Below, in pieces: positions 16,821-26,156 of a stretch of 62,312 bases of DNA (within the stretch, counting starts at the first letter, position 1; every line of letters starts with the position of its first letter). The translations under genes were made by a program, and so were the position numbers. The DNA is taken from assembly GCA_003151275.1 (NCBI GenBank), contig PLXC01000080.1, positions 23,034 to 85,345 on the forward strand. The letters are read 5' to 3'. The notes under the pieces were generated by a model. It was given only the letters and a program-made list of their open reading frames with translations, did no database searches and had not been told where the DNA came from. The DNA comes from Candidatus Melainabacteria bacterium. GTDB lineage: Bacteria > Cyanobacteriota > Vampirovibrionia > Obscuribacterales > Obscuribacteraceae.

Positions 16821-19676
16821 ATGACTGAAAAATATCCACTTAATTTGCCACAAACGGACTTTCCGATGAAAGCAAATAGTGCCACCAGAGAAGTTGAAAC
16901 GCAGCATTTTTGGGATGAGAACAAGGTTTACGAGAAGAGCCTTGAAAAGAGAAACGCATCCGAAAAGTTTGTGCTGCATGACGGACCTCCCTATTTGAGC
17001 TCTGCAAAAATCCACATCGGCACAGCCCTAAACAAAATCTTGAAGGACATAGTCACCAAGTACAAAGCGCAGAAGGGCTTCTATGCTCCATATGTTCCTG
17101 GTTACGACAGCCACGGCTTGCCAATCGAAACAGCAGTTTTGAAAGAAGTGAAAGGGGGTCGATCGGCGTTGACTCCCATTGAGTTGAGACGTCGGTGTCG
17201 GGATTTTGCTCTTGGAAATCTAAAAGGACAAGAAGCGAACTTCCGGAGACTGGGCGTTTGGGGCGATTGGGCGCACCCCTACATAACCTTGGACAAACTC
17301 TTCGAAGCGGCTCAGATCAGAGTCTTTGGAAAAATGGCTACGGCTGGGTACTTGTACAAAGGACTCAAGTCCATATCGTGGTGTCCAAATTGCGAGACCG
17401 CTTTGGCAGAGGCTGAAGTTGAATACGCGGATCATGTTTCCAATTCTATCTATGTGAAATTCAACGTGGAAGACGGTTCGCGCAGCAAGTTGCCTGCCTT
17501 CGTTCCAGCGGATGCCGAAGTGAATTTCGTGATCTGGACGACGACGCCGTGGACATTGCCGGCCAACCTTGGTGTGGCGGTACATCCAGAGTTTGAGTAT
17601 CAATTCCTCCAGAGTCCTAACGATGGTGTTCTGGTTGTTGCAACTCAATTGAAGGATGACTTCGTCAGCAAAGTTGGTTTAGATCCAGGCAGTTTGAGAC
17701 TGCTGGGAACGGCTCAGGGTAAGTCTCTTGAATACATACTGACAAAGCATCCATTCATGGATAGACCAAGTATGGTCATACTCGGTGAGCACGTCACTGC
17801 GGAAGCTGGGACAGGCGTTGTGCACACGGCTCCTGGACATGGACCGGAAGACTTTGAATTAGGTCATAAATACAAACTTGGCGTTCTGTCGCCAGTAGAC
17901 GGCAGAGGAATCTTCACAGAGGAAGCTGGCAAGTTTGCCGGAGAACGCTTCGACAAATCCAATATGCCAATCGTTGAGCATCTCAGAGAATTAGGCAAAC
18001 TTCTTCATCACTCAACCTACTCACATAGCTATCCGCACTGCTGGCGGTGCAAGAAGCCACTTATCTTCAGAGCTACAGAGCAATGGTTTGCATCCGTTGA
18101 TGGATGCCGACAGGAAGCTTTGGCAGCGATAGACACTGTTCAGTGGATACCTGCCTCTGGACGAAACCGCATCTATGCAATGGTTGAGAAACGTAATGAC
18201 TGGTGCATCAGCCGTCAGCGCGCTTGGGGCGTGCCGATACCTGTATTCTACTGTCAGGGATGTGGCAAGCATCTGATGAGCGCCCAAAGCATTGAGCGTG
18301 TCGCCGCAGTTTTTGCAGTTGAAGGCAGTGACTCATGGTGGGAACAAGAGTCTTCGCATTTCCTTGGTGGTCATTTCCCGTGCTCCACGTGTGGTGGCAC
18401 AGAATACACTAAGGAAACGGACATCATGGATGTCTGGTTTGACTCGGGCTCAACTCACGCTTCTGTTTTAGACGCACGACCTGAACTGCGTGGCTCTCCA
18501 TGTGAGATGTATTTGGAAGGCAGCGATCAACACCGCGGCTGGTTCCAGTCGTCCTTGCTGACGTCCGTTGCCACGCAGCATCGAGCGCCGTACAAAACTG
18601 TGCTAACGCATGGATTTGTTGTGGATGAACACGGCAAGAAAATGTCTAAGTCAGTTGGTAATGTCGTCGATCCAGATGACGTGATCAAACAATATGGTGC
18701 AGATGTTCTGAGATTGTGGGTGGCATCCGTTAACTACACGGACGATATCCCAATCGGTAAAAGCATGCTCGCCCAATTGGCGGAAGTTTATCGCAAATTG
18801 CGAAACACGGCTCGCTACATACTGGGCAACTTGAATGACTTCGATCCTGCCAAAGATCGCGTTCCTCTTAGCGAGCTTTCGAAACTGGATGCATTCGTCA
18901 TGCATCGATTGCATGAACTCGTTACCGGAGTGACGGAAGATTTCGATCGATATGAATTCTTCAAATATTATCAATTGCTGCAAAACTTTTGCGTTGTTGA
19001 TCTTTCCAGCTTTTACTTCGACATAGTCAAAGACAGATTGTACATATCCGCTCCAAAATCTTTGGAACGAAGAAGCGCGCAGACAGTGCTTGAGGAAGTG
19101 CTACAAGTCTTGGTGCGATTGCTGGTGCCAGTGACACCGCACTTAGCCGAAGACATCTGGCAATTTACGCCAGAAAAAATCAGGCACGCAAACTCAAATG
19201 ATTTGAGTGTACTGCTCACCGATTTCCCTGTGCCAAATGTGAAAAATCACAATCAAGTCTTGGATGATTTCTGGACTGAAGTAATCCCTGTGCGCAACAC
19301 TGTCAACAAAGCTCTAGAGCAGGCGCGTGCAGAAAAGAAAATCGGCAAGTCACTTGAAGCAAAAGTATTGCTTCACTTCGATCAACCTGAGCTCGCGGAG
19401 AAAGTTGCTTCGTTGGGCAAAAATTTGCCGTCCCTATTCATCACCTCTCAAGCTGAAGTGACGAACAAAACTGGTTCGAACGGATCGAATGGCAAACACA
19501 ATGAAGAACCGCTGGCTGAACTAACCGAAAGCGGATTGCGAGTCACAGTGCTGAAAGCTGAGGGCGAGAGATGCGCTCGATGCTGGAAGTATTCGACTAA
19601 AATCGGCGTGGACAAAAACTACGTCGACGTGTGCGATGAGTGCGCCGAGGCATTACCGCAATTTGACGTGCGGTAA
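16821..19676 (+). CDS. ileS: Isoleucyl-tRNA synthetase
   Basis: This 951-aa class Ia synthetase charges tRNA-Ile. It has the HIGH-type motif as HIGT (residues 65-68), an editing (CP1) domain with FVIWTTTPWTLPANLG and TGVVHTAPGHGPEDF, KMSKS at 607-611, an anticodon-binding helical domain, and a C-terminal zinc finger (CxxC at 918/921 and CxxC at 938/941). Length and domains match bacterial-type IleRS with a C-terminal Zn ribbon. SD GAGGAAG (16811-16817) precedes the ATG. It is read alone and divergently from suhB. The 320-base leader holds an Ile-rich ORF and competing hairpins, so expression probably responds to charged tRNA-Ile. Confidence 0.98.
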   Translation: MTEKYPLNLPQTDFPMKANSATREVETQHFWDENKVYEKSLEKRNASEKFVLHDGPPYLSSAKIHIGTALNKILKDIVTKYKAQKGFYAPYVPGYDSHGLPIETAVLKEVKGGRSALTPIELRRRCRDFALGNLKGQEANFRRLGVWGDWAHPYITLDKLFEAAQIRVFGKMATAGYLYKGLKSISWCPNCETALAEAEVEYADHVSNSIYVKFNVEDGSRSKLPAFVPADAEVNFVIWTTTPWTLPANLGVAVHPEFEYQFLQSPNDGVLVVATQLKDDFVSKVGLDPGSLRLLGTAQGKSLEYILTKHPFMDRPSMVILGEHVTAEAGTGVVHTAPGHGPEDFELGHKYKLGVLSPVDGRGIFTEEAGKFAGERFDKSNMPIVEHLRELGKLLHHSTYSHSYPHCWRCKKPLIFRATEQWFASVDGCRQEALAAIDTVQWIPASGRNRIYAMVEKRNDWCISRQRAWGVPIPVFYCQGCGKHLMSAQSIERVAAVFAVEGSDSWWEQESSHFLGGHFPCSTCGGTEYTKETDIMDVWFDSGSTHASVLDARPELRGSPCEMYLEGSDQHRGWFQSSLLTSVATQHRAPYKTVLTHGFVVDEHGKKMSKSVGNVVDPDDVIKQYGADVLRLWVASVNYTDDIPIGKSMLAQLAEVYRKLRNTARYILGNLNDFDPAKDRVPLSELSKLDAFVMHRLHELVTGVTEDFDRYEFFKYYQLLQNFCVVDLSSFYFDIVKDRLYISAPKSLERRSAQTVLEEVLQVLVRLLVPVTPHLAEDIWQFTPEKIRHANSNDLSVLLTDFPVPNVKNHNQVLDDFWTEVIPVRNTVNKALEQARAEKKIGKSLEAKVLLHFDQPELAEKVASLGKNLPSLFITSQAEVTNKTGSNGSNGKHNEEPLAELTESGLRVTVLKAEGERCARCWKYSTKIGVDKNYVDVCDECAEALPQFDVR

Positions 19677-19716
19677 AGTTGATCGCACTCAAACGTCGGA
19701 CAGCGCTTTGCTTTTC

Positions 19717-20211
19717 TTACCAGAGCGCAGAGAGACCGACGACTTGAACATTGTTCACTGTTCCATCGGGTTTGACGTCGACGAGAAAAGAGTGATTCGG
19801 TCCCAAAAGCTTGTCACCTCGATCAACATAGTTGGCGAGGATGAGGTCTCCACCCAGGTAAAATGCGACATCATGCAGGAGCAAGAGTGCAACAAATTGT
19901 TCTCTGGAAGAAGAAGTGTGAATTTTAGAATCGTAGCGATTCTCGATCCACCACTGGAATTTTTCCTCCGCGATTTTTGATCGCAATATACTTTCGTTTT
20001 TGCGAACCCACACTACGAATTGACCCACTGGTTCGAGCCATTCTTCCAGCGGCTGAGCGTGCTTATCCTCTAACTGATGCTAGTCATAGTACAGGTAGCA
20101 ATCAACATTCTCCTCGCCTGTATCGGGGATCGAAAACTCCCACCTATTCTTGGCGAAAATCCAAAGGCAGCTACCTAAGACTGGATCTTCAAATTTAGGT
20201 TCTACATCCAT
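19717..20211 (-). pseudogene. Hypothetical protein gene interrupted by one in-frame TAG
   Basis: From ATG 20211 the minus strand is open for 164 codons except for a single TAG at 20082-20080 (codon 44). Both sides have protein-like composition: KNRWEFSIPDTGEENVDCY before the stop, and HAQPLEEWLEPVGQFVVWV and GPNHSFLVDVKPDGTVNNV after it. A CAG-to-TAG or TGG-to-TAG change would explain it. A shorter product could start from GTG 20028. The family is not recognised; the C-terminal pattern is that of a small alpha/beta domain. Recent decay, a sequencing error and read-through all remain possible. It converges on ileS. Confidence 0.6.
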
Positions 20212-20536
20212 GCCGGATCTTTGCTCTTGAGTGCCAAACGCTTGCCAGAATTTTATCCTATAACAAGAGTAGACGAGGGCAAATCATTCGGGCACTTCTG
20301 AGGGGAAGAGCTCTTAATACAAATAGCGGCGGAAATGGGTCTAAGTATCCACGCGCCACTGAAAAAACAACTAGATCAAACTATCCCCATTTTGACGGTC
20401 TCTCCACTATTGCCAAGGCAATGATGGCGGTGCACAGAAATCCCCAATAGGCCAATCACCAATCTCGGTGGCTAGCCTGATTCATCTGTGGGCGATGACG
20501 GCCAAGCGATATTTACCAAACCTGGAGGTCCTACAT
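20212..20536. other. Intergenic stretch between the interrupted gene and a response regulator
   Basis: I see no coding pattern on either strand. The last bases hold the strong SD GGAGG (20524-20528) of the next gene. An in-frame extension of the regulator back to 20468 is open but lacks receiver-domain character. Confidence 0.35.
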
Positions 20537-20947
20537 ATGAAAGATAAAGAGAACGGTGAATCGCAAGTGGCAGCGCCCCATAGGATCTTAGTTGTCGATG
20601 ACGACCCAGCCCTTCGAAAGATGATGACTCTTCAACTGCAACAGTTTGGGGTAACAGTCGATTCCGCAGCAAATGGTGTGGAAGCCCTTCAGCGAATTCT
20701 AAACTCGCGCTATGACCTCATTTTTATGGATGTTCAAATGCCCCACATGAATGGCGTGGATGCGACGGTCGCCATCAGACTTCATGAAAGAACCGAAGGA
20801 CTTTCGCCTGTCCCCATAGTTGCAACCACAGCCAACGGCGCCAGTAGGCAAACATGCTTAGAAGCCGGGATGACGGTCTTTTTACAAAAGCCAGTAACCC
20901 CGACGACCTTAGAATCAGTGGTGAAAATGTTGCTGAATATCACTTAG
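20537..20947 (+). CDS. Single-domain response regulator
   Basis: This 136-aa protein is a receiver domain alone: acid pocket DDD21-23, phospho-acceptor Asp65 in FMDVQMP, a Thr in VATTAN and Lys118 in LQKPV. It resembles the receivers of hybrid kinases (HMNGVDATVAIR) more than OmpR types. With no output domain it probably passes phosphate on or acts through protein contact. ATG 20537 has GGAGG 8 bases upstream. No kinase gene is adjacent, so its partner is elsewhere. Confidence 0.9.
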   Translation: MKDKENGESQVAAPHRILVVDDDPALRKMMTLQLQQFGVTVDSAANGVEALQRILNSRYDLIFMDVQMPHMNGVDATVAIRLHERTEGLSPVPIVATTANGASRQTCLEAGMTVFLQKPVTPTTLESVVKMLLNIT

Positions 20948-21027
20948 ACTTTAGTTTCACGGCATAGCACTGCTGGCGGTGCAGCACTAGCATGTTGGAT
21001 AGCACGACTCACCAACAGCTCAGACCA

Positions 21028-21582
21028 TTACCAGTCATGCTTGTCTTTCAAGTCCGTTCGAATTTTATCGATTTCAACTGTCGAATCAAGCTGTTTGCCC
21101 ACAAAAAAGTGCTGTACAAGAGACATGGCTATCACGCGATCCAACTCACTGTTTTTAGGATCGGCCATCGCGGCAATTGCGTCTTTCGCGGAAATGCTGC
21201 CTGTACCTTTGGGATCAAAGAGTGTGGATAACCTTCCGCTGTCGGCTAAATTACCAATTTGGAAGGGTGGCATCTTGTCGACGCGATCTAAAAAATTAGA
21301 AAACTTATCCGGTGAAATTTTGCGCTTAAGCTCAGTTACTGCAAGAAGCAACTCTTTGTCGGCCGCAGACAGCTCGCCGCCCTTCTCCATATCTTTAACC
21401 CAGTCTGCAGCACGACCATTTGTCGTGATGTGGAAATCGTCGTGCACAGCCGCCAGGTTTCGGTGAGCACTCCAGGCTTTGTTGAAATTTGGATCAGCCA
21501 GATCCAATCCAGGTTTCACAGCTACATAATCTCGACTAGCGACACTTAGATCAATGCTATCGCCTCTGCTGATCTCGACCAT
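21028..21582 (-). CDS. Hypothetical protein with EF-hand-like loop
   Basis: This 184-aa protein has no signal peptide or membrane segment. It is mostly charged and helical, with a loop DPKGTGSISAKD that fits an EF-hand-like pattern (acid at positions 1 and 12, Gly at 6, Ile at 8) but lacks the usual acidic residues at 3 and 5. Calcium binding is therefore uncertain. SD GAGG lies 8 bases before the ATG. It reads in the same direction as the solenoid protein upstream, with a 114-base gap. I do not recognise the family. Confidence 0.75.
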   Translation of the reverse strand: MVEISRGDSIDLSVASRDYVAVKPGLDLADPNFNKAWSAHRNLAAVHDDFHITTNGRAADWVKDMEKGGELSAADKELLLAVTELKRKISPDKFSNFLDRVDKMPPFQIGNLADSGRLSTLFDPKGTGSISAKDAIAAMADPKNSELDRVIAMSLVQHFFVGKQLDSTVEIDKIRTDLKDKHDW

Positions 21583-21696
21583 TAATTTACCTCGGCGGGG
21601 TGGTGTGTACCGATCGAGCTAAGGCTTCATGTGTGAAACTTCGCTACATTGCTATGCTAGCGCTCAATTTTGAGGAAATTTCAAGCGCGACTGAAC

Positions 21697-22434
21697 TCAA
21701 TCCCACTTAACTACGGCGCCTTTTTCTATCTTGATGTGAGCTCCCTTCTGAGCGAGGATTTCTGAGCCAGCTTCAGCATCAATGTACGAACCCGCGTCTG
21801 CAAAAACGGTGCCGCCCTTTTCAGCAGTAACGTGCGAACCTGCATGGGCAATGGCTGATCCCCGTTCGCTAACTGTGACCTGAGAGCCATCAAAGGCGAA
21901 AGCCTCACCAAAATTTTTCACGCTGGCAGATGAGCCCTTAAAAGCAGCCACTCTACCAGTGCCGTTAAGATCAACGACAGAACCTTTCTCAGCATACACA
22001 TCCAAAAATTCCGTTGCTTGCGCAGTGCCGATCACGTGCGACCCTTTTTCAGCTACGTAAGAACCTTCACGAACCTGCACTGTTTGCCCGGCACGCACCT
22101 GCGGTAATTGCCTGTGCCCTGGATCATCGCCATCTACAATTCGTGGACCCGTCGGTGAATCGTTTTTTCCGCCCCAGAAGGCGACATCTTGGAAGTGCAG
22201 CGTAGGTGATCCACCAAAATCTACACTAATACCTACTCCATCGACGCTCTTAGCCTTTTCTAGAGATCGACCCATTTGATCGAGATACTGGGTGCTGTGC
22301 GTTTTCATTACATCTTGATACTCGGCATAGAATGCTTGTGCCGCTTTTTCAGCGACGGCTGAGTGGTCCTTGGCTCCTGCAAAACCGAGTTTCTCTAAAT
22401 ATGTAGCTTCCTGTTGTGGTGTTCGTTCTGTCAT
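21697..22434 (-). CDS. Hypothetical protein with eight-residue solenoid repeats
   Basis: This 245-aa protein has a helical N-terminal third and a C-terminal half built of short repeats. The last six units have a strict 8-residue period (GSHVTAEK, GGTVFADA, GSYIDAEA, GSEILAQK, GAHIKIEK and a final GAVVKWD); earlier ones vary from 7 to 9. The pattern G-(S/A)-x-(V/I)-x-(A/I)-E-(K/A) predicts a narrow beta-solenoid, perhaps a stalk or polymer-forming element like bactofilins, though it is not a bactofilin by sequence. No signal peptide is seen. ATG 22434 follows GAGG; a longer frame to 22491 has no SD. Confidence 0.75.
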   Translation of the reverse strand: MTERTPQQEATYLEKLGFAGAKDHSAVAEKAAQAFYAEYQDVMKTHSTQYLDQMGRSLEKAKSVDGVGISVDFGGSPTLHFQDVAFWGGKNDSPTGPRIVDGDDPGHRQLPQVRAGQTVQVREGSYVAEKGSHVIGTAQATEFLDVYAEKGSVVDLNGTGRVAAFKGSSASVKNFGEAFAFDGSQVTVSERGSAIAHAGSHVTAEKGGTVFADAGSYIDAEAGSEILAQKGAHIKIEKGAVVKWD

Positions 22435-22757
22435 GGCTGGTTCCTCAAGAATCGGGGTTGCCAGCGATTTTCCTATACACACCTGTGCCAAACTATGTGC
22501 ATTTACGCAAACGGGGGATGCAAAAGCGCAAAACTAAAAAGTTTCGCGCCGGTTACGTCTGACTCAAGGCACCTCAAATGGTGCCAGGTGTAAAGCTGTC
22601 CCTTATTTCAGGCAAGCCCACCAGTTCATTCTCGCTTCGCACTCCTCAAAACATAGATGAGGATGCAATACCTGATATTATCTCAAAACGTCTAACGAGC
22701 TAGGGATAAACCGTTCGACAGGTTTTGTTTGCTTTCAAACGTAAGGACACGCGCTAC
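22435..22757. other. Divergent intergenic region with a GGCACC inverted repeat
   Basis: It lies between the solenoid gene and the hydrolase-thioredoxin gene. GGCACC (22568-22573) and GGTGCC (22580-22585) form a perfect 6-bp stem around TCAAAT. No T-run follows, so it is not a terminator; an operator or relic of a mobile repeat is possible. The rest shows no gene. Confidence 0.4.
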
Positions 22758-24332
22758 ATGTGGATTAGAACTCGCCGTTCAGCAACGGTTTTAGGGCTTT
22801 GCTGGTTATTGCTCAACGGCAATGCAGTCAATGCTCAATCGACAGCTCCGTCCGAAACTAAGTCCGAAACTAAGGAAAGCACGCAGTGGACGGAGAAGCA
22901 GCGGGTCGGCAACGACGTTCCGCTAGAAGCGTGGCGCGACTTATCAGTTACGCCTTGGGCTGCAATTCTTTGCTTGCACGGACTTTCCCTGCATGCGAAG
23001 AATTATGCCGACCTTGGCACGCGCCTGGCTCACCTGGGGCTGCCTACTTATGCCATCGACATTCGCGGATTTGGTTCCTGGCAAAAAACTGATTTGGGAT
23101 ACGATCTAGATTTCGAAACCACGTTTCAAGATATCGAAAATGCCCTTGTCGCAATTCACAAAGCGCACCCCGGATTGCCCGTTATCTTGCTTGGTGAATC
23201 GATGGGAGGAGGGCTGGCACTACAGGCTACGGTCCGGTATCCCTCACTTGTTGATGGATTGATTTGCTCCGTTCCATCGATCAAACGCTATAGTCAAAAT
23301 TCCACAAAAATGAAAGTTGGTTTCGGTCTGCTTACCTCGTCGAAAAAGGAAATTTCAGTTGGCAAAAAAGTGGCTCATCGATCAACGACAGATCCGCAAG
23401 TGATCATGGATTGGGAGGCGGATCCCCTGGCGCGTATGAGTTTATCGCCAAAGGATTTAGTTCGCTATGAAAAGCTAATGCAATCTAACAGCAAGGATGC
23501 AGAGCGCATCACCAAGACCTCGGTATTGTTTCTTCAGGGCGGGAGCGACAGGCTGATCAAACCAGCGGGAACGCTTGCCCTGTTTAATCGACTTAAGACG
23601 CCAGACAAAAATATGATCATGGTCGGCTCAGCCGAACACCTAATCTTCGAACAAGGGCAGTTCACCGATGACGTCGTAGAGCTGGTGTCCGATTGGATAG
23701 ACAAGCACGTCTCAACGCCGCGACTTGAACAGACAGCAAACACCTCTATCAAAACAGGTCGGACCAACGGTCTGCAACTCGACGCCGATCGTGTCAAGGA
23801 AGCGTTGGCGCACTTCAAAATCGCAGAAGGTTTCATCATGCTCGGCGACAACACGAAGGCGAGTGAGCATTTGCTGAAAACAACCCAGATCGCCAAAGGC
23901 TCTGCACTGGCCGCGCGTGCACACAGAATACTTCTCACCTTGCCCGATAATGTAATTGCGCCTACAGTTGGAGGAAAAACAGCAGGAACGTTTAGACTAG
24001 TCGACTTGAACGCTGCCAAAAAAAATGATCAACCATCCATATTGATATTTAAAGCTGACTGGATCGACTCATGCAAAGGAATAGTCGATGATGTGAAAAC
24101 TGCCCTTGGTGCGAATCGTGATAAGTTTAACGTCGTTGTAATTGATGCTGATGATCCAAAAAACAATGACATCCTCACCGAATACGGTGTCAAGCCGCTG
24201 CCGACAATTCTTTATTTGTCCGGCAAAAACGAAGTAACTTTCTATACTCTAGGCAACCCTGGAATCACCGCTATATCCACGAGAATAAAACAAATACTCG
24301 CCGACGAAACTCGATCGCATGAAGCAATCTGA
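22758..24332 (+). CDS. Exported alpha/beta hydrolase fused to a thioredoxin-like domain
   Basis: This 524-aa protein begins with a signal peptide (MWIRTRRSATVLGLCWLLL, ending near NAQS). Residues 60-330 are a monoacylglycerol-lipase-type hydrolase with nucleophile GESMG (Ser148), acid in QGGSDRLI and His in SAEHLIF; it is a close paralog of the domain encoded at 2181-3953. A helical TPR-like linker follows, and the last about 115 residues are a thioredoxin fold (ILIFKADWIDSCKG, VVVIDADDPKNNDIL, cis-Pro in PLPTILYL). The usual WCxxC is WIDSC, so the attacking Cys is lost and only the second remains. Redox activity is thus unlikely. ATG 22758 was chosen over a TTG at 22725. It overlaps the next gene by 14 bases. 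Confidence 0.88.
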   Translation: MWIRTRRSATVLGLCWLLLNGNAVNAQSTAPSETKSETKESTQWTEKQRVGNDVPLEAWRDLSVTPWAAILCLHGLSLHAKNYADLGTRLAHLGLPTYAIDIRGFGSWQKTDLGYDLDFETTFQDIENALVAIHKAHPGLPVILLGESMGGGLALQATVRYPSLVDGLICSVPSIKRYSQNSTKMKVGFGLLTSSKKEISVGKKVAHRSTTDPQVIMDWEADPLARMSLSPKDLVRYEKLMQSNSKDAERITKTSVLFLQGGSDRLIKPAGTLALFNRLKTPDKNMIMVGSAEHLIFEQGQFTDDVVELVSDWIDKHVSTPRLEQTANTSIKTGRTNGLQLDADRVKEALAHFKIAEGFIMLGDNTKASEHLLKTTQIAKGSALAARAHRILLTLPDNVIAPTVGGKTAGTFRLVDLNAAKKNDQPSILIFKADWIDSCKGIVDDVKTALGANRDKFNVVVIDADDPKNNDILTEYGVKPLPTILYLSGKNEVTFYTLGNPGITAISTRIKQILADETRSHEAI

Positions 24333-24915
24333 GCCTTGCGAAAGTATCCTGACTGAGCGACTATCTCTTCGGTGCTTGCGGCCAGACGACACTGAAAAAA
24401 TGTTTGCATATCGCTCCAATCCTGAAGTCCTCCAGTATCAATCCTGGCAGCCACAGTCGTTGGAAGAAGTTCAGTCGTTCATCAGCAGCATGATGATGCG
24501 AGAACTCAACACACCTGGTTGGTATCAACTCGGAATTGAACTTCGCGGTGATGACGTCTTAATAGGTGACTGTGGTATTCACGTTCTTGAAACTGATTCG
24601 CGCATCGTGGAGATTGCGATCACAATAGCACCGGACTTCCAAGCCAAGGGATACGCTACTGAAGCTCTCAATGCCATTCTCGATCTCCTCTTCGTTCGGC
24701 TGAACAAGCATCGCGTTTTTGCTTCCGTAGATCCGCGCAACCTAGGATCGATGGCTCTCATGGAACGCATTGGGCTGCGCAAGGAGGGACACTTTGTGCA
24801 AAGTCTTTGGTTTAAGGACTGTTGGGCTGACGACGTTATATTCGCGATGCTTGCGAGTGAATGGTGTTCGAGACAACCTACGACCCGAAACCTAGGCGAC
24901 ATTACCGCGCGTTGA
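24319..24915 (+). CDS. GNAT-family acetyltransferase (RimJ/RimL-like)
   Basis: This 198-aa protein matches Acetyltransf_3: LTERLSLRCLRPDD at the N-terminus, an acetyl-CoA loop in IAPDFQAKGYATEA (Q-x-x-G-x-A), and the late DPRNLGSMALMERIG block. Such enzymes acetylate protein N-termini, antibiotics or small molecules; the target is unknown. It overlaps the end of the hydrolase-thioredoxin gene by 14 bases in another frame, so translation is probably coupled. Confidence 0.92.
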   Translation: MKQSEPCESILTERLSLRCLRPDDTEKMFAYRSNPEVLQYQSWQPQSLEEVQSFISSMMMRELNTPGWYQLGIELRGDDVLIGDCGIHVLETDSRIVEIAITIAPDFQAKGYATEALNAILDLLFVRLNKHRVFASVDPRNLGSMALMERIGLRKEGHFVQSLWFKDCWADDVIFAMLASEWCSRQPTTRNLGDITAR

Positions 24916-25046
24916 GATATGAGCCGAAAAATTGCCAATTCTCAACAAACCCAAACACTAGGTTGCTCACGCGCCACTCACAATGGGTATGAGATAGATG
25001 GAGCAGGAGATCGAAATACTAGTTAGGCAGTTCTACCGGTGTGCGC

Positions 25047-26150
25047 ATGTCCGAAAGGAATGGTTTTACAAGCAAAACCGAAAAGCCTACAGGGACTCAG
25101 ATTGGCTCCCTTGCAGATTTAGGGTTGGGATTAATTGACGGCGCCGTCGCGAGGCCTTATAACGCCACTCTCGGCTTGATTGGTCCGAAACTCGACCTTT
25201 CCAAAGAGTACAATCACAATTCAATTGCCGCGAAGGTCGGTGACTTTGGCGGTAGCGTAGCCGATGTGATTGTATTGACCAAGCTCACTGGATTCGGCGT
25301 CAGCAAAGGCTTGGGGGCAGCTGCCGAGAAAGGACTGATCTCAGCTTCACTGGCGGAAAGTCCGGTCCTAGCATCAACCCTATCATTGGGCACAACCGGC
25401 GCCCTTTACGGCGGTTTGTTCACTCCAGGCTCCGCTTCAGAACGGTTAAAGAATGCTGCCGTAGGATTCGCAACTTTCGGCACCCTGGGTGCAAGCACGG
25501 TCGGATTGAATAGATTTGCTTTTCTCGGCGAGGCTGGCAGTCGCACGTTCTTGCAAGATGTGGCCCTCGGCGGGCTCTCTGGCATTCCGGCGGGCATAGC
25601 TAATGCAGAGGCTACCTCGCTGGTGAATGGCAAGGGGGTTACGTTTGATCCAAGCACCGTAGGGAAATCGGCCGCGTATTACGGGCTTTTCGGCGCCACT
25701 ATGGGCGGTGTCGCACATGGATTGACCGAAGGTGGACTAAACGCGAAGAGCTGGCTCGCGGAAGGTTCTGCCATTCGCCCAGCGCAGACTGCGGATGCAG
25801 TTGTAGCTCAAACCACTCCGCCGAAATCGTTCAAAATCCCCGAATCTGGCAACATTGAGTTAGGTCGTCTTATGAGAGAGACACCACTTGCCGATCAGAT
25901 TCAGTTGGTTCAGGACGTGATCGCCGCTCGTCCACAAGTCCCAGTGGGGAGTTGGATGCGATTGATCGAGCCAAGTGATATGCCGCAATTCCTGCGGGCT
26001 GTGCATCAGATGTATCCGGAAACTGCATTGGGAACTGCCGGATATCTTATCGAGACGCAGAACCTTCGTCCGCCAACTGCCGACTCGCCGCCAATCGATT
26101 TTAAAGCCTGGCAACAGGCGTTGGAGACGGTAAAAGCCGCAAGCAAGTAA
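25047..26150 (+). CDS. Hypothetical Gly/Ala-rich protein
   Basis: This 367-aa protein has no signal peptide. Residues about 15-235 are rich in Gly, Ala and Leu, with helix-like hydrophobic stretches (for example LKNAAVGFATFGTLGASTVG) separated by loops, suggesting glycine-zipper-like helices. The C-terminal 100 residues are an ordered, charged domain (GRLMRETPLADQIQLVQDV). A similar Gly/Ala-rich architecture makes up the N-terminus of the convergent neighbour 6 bases away. ATG 25047 was preferred to GTG 25041; neither has a clear SD. The function is unknown. Confidence 0.75.
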   Translation: MSERNGFTSKTEKPTGTQIGSLADLGLGLIDGAVARPYNATLGLIGPKLDLSKEYNHNSIAAKVGDFGGSVADVIVLTKLTGFGVSKGLGAAAEKGLISASLAESPVLASTLSLGTTGALYGGLFTPGSASERLKNAAVGFATFGTLGASTVGLNRFAFLGEAGSRTFLQDVALGGLSGIPAGIANAEATSLVNGKGVTFDPSTVGKSAAYYGLFGATMGGVAHGLTEGGLNAKSWLAEGSAIRPAQTADAVVAQTTPPKSFKIPESGNIELGRLMRETPLADQIQLVQDVIAARPQVPVGSWMRLIEPSDMPQFLRAVHQMYPETALGTAGYLIETQNLRPPTADSPPIDFKAWQQALETVKAASK

Positions 26151-26156
26151 TGGCTT

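Noticed and set aside
19636..19980. Plus-strand ORF after ileS
   Set aside because: It runs opposite to the amber-interrupted gene, has shadow-like composition and overlaps the end of ileS.
22568..22585. GGCACC/GGTGCC hairpin as a terminator
   Set aside because: No T-run follows on either strand and it lies upstream of both flanking genes, not downstream.
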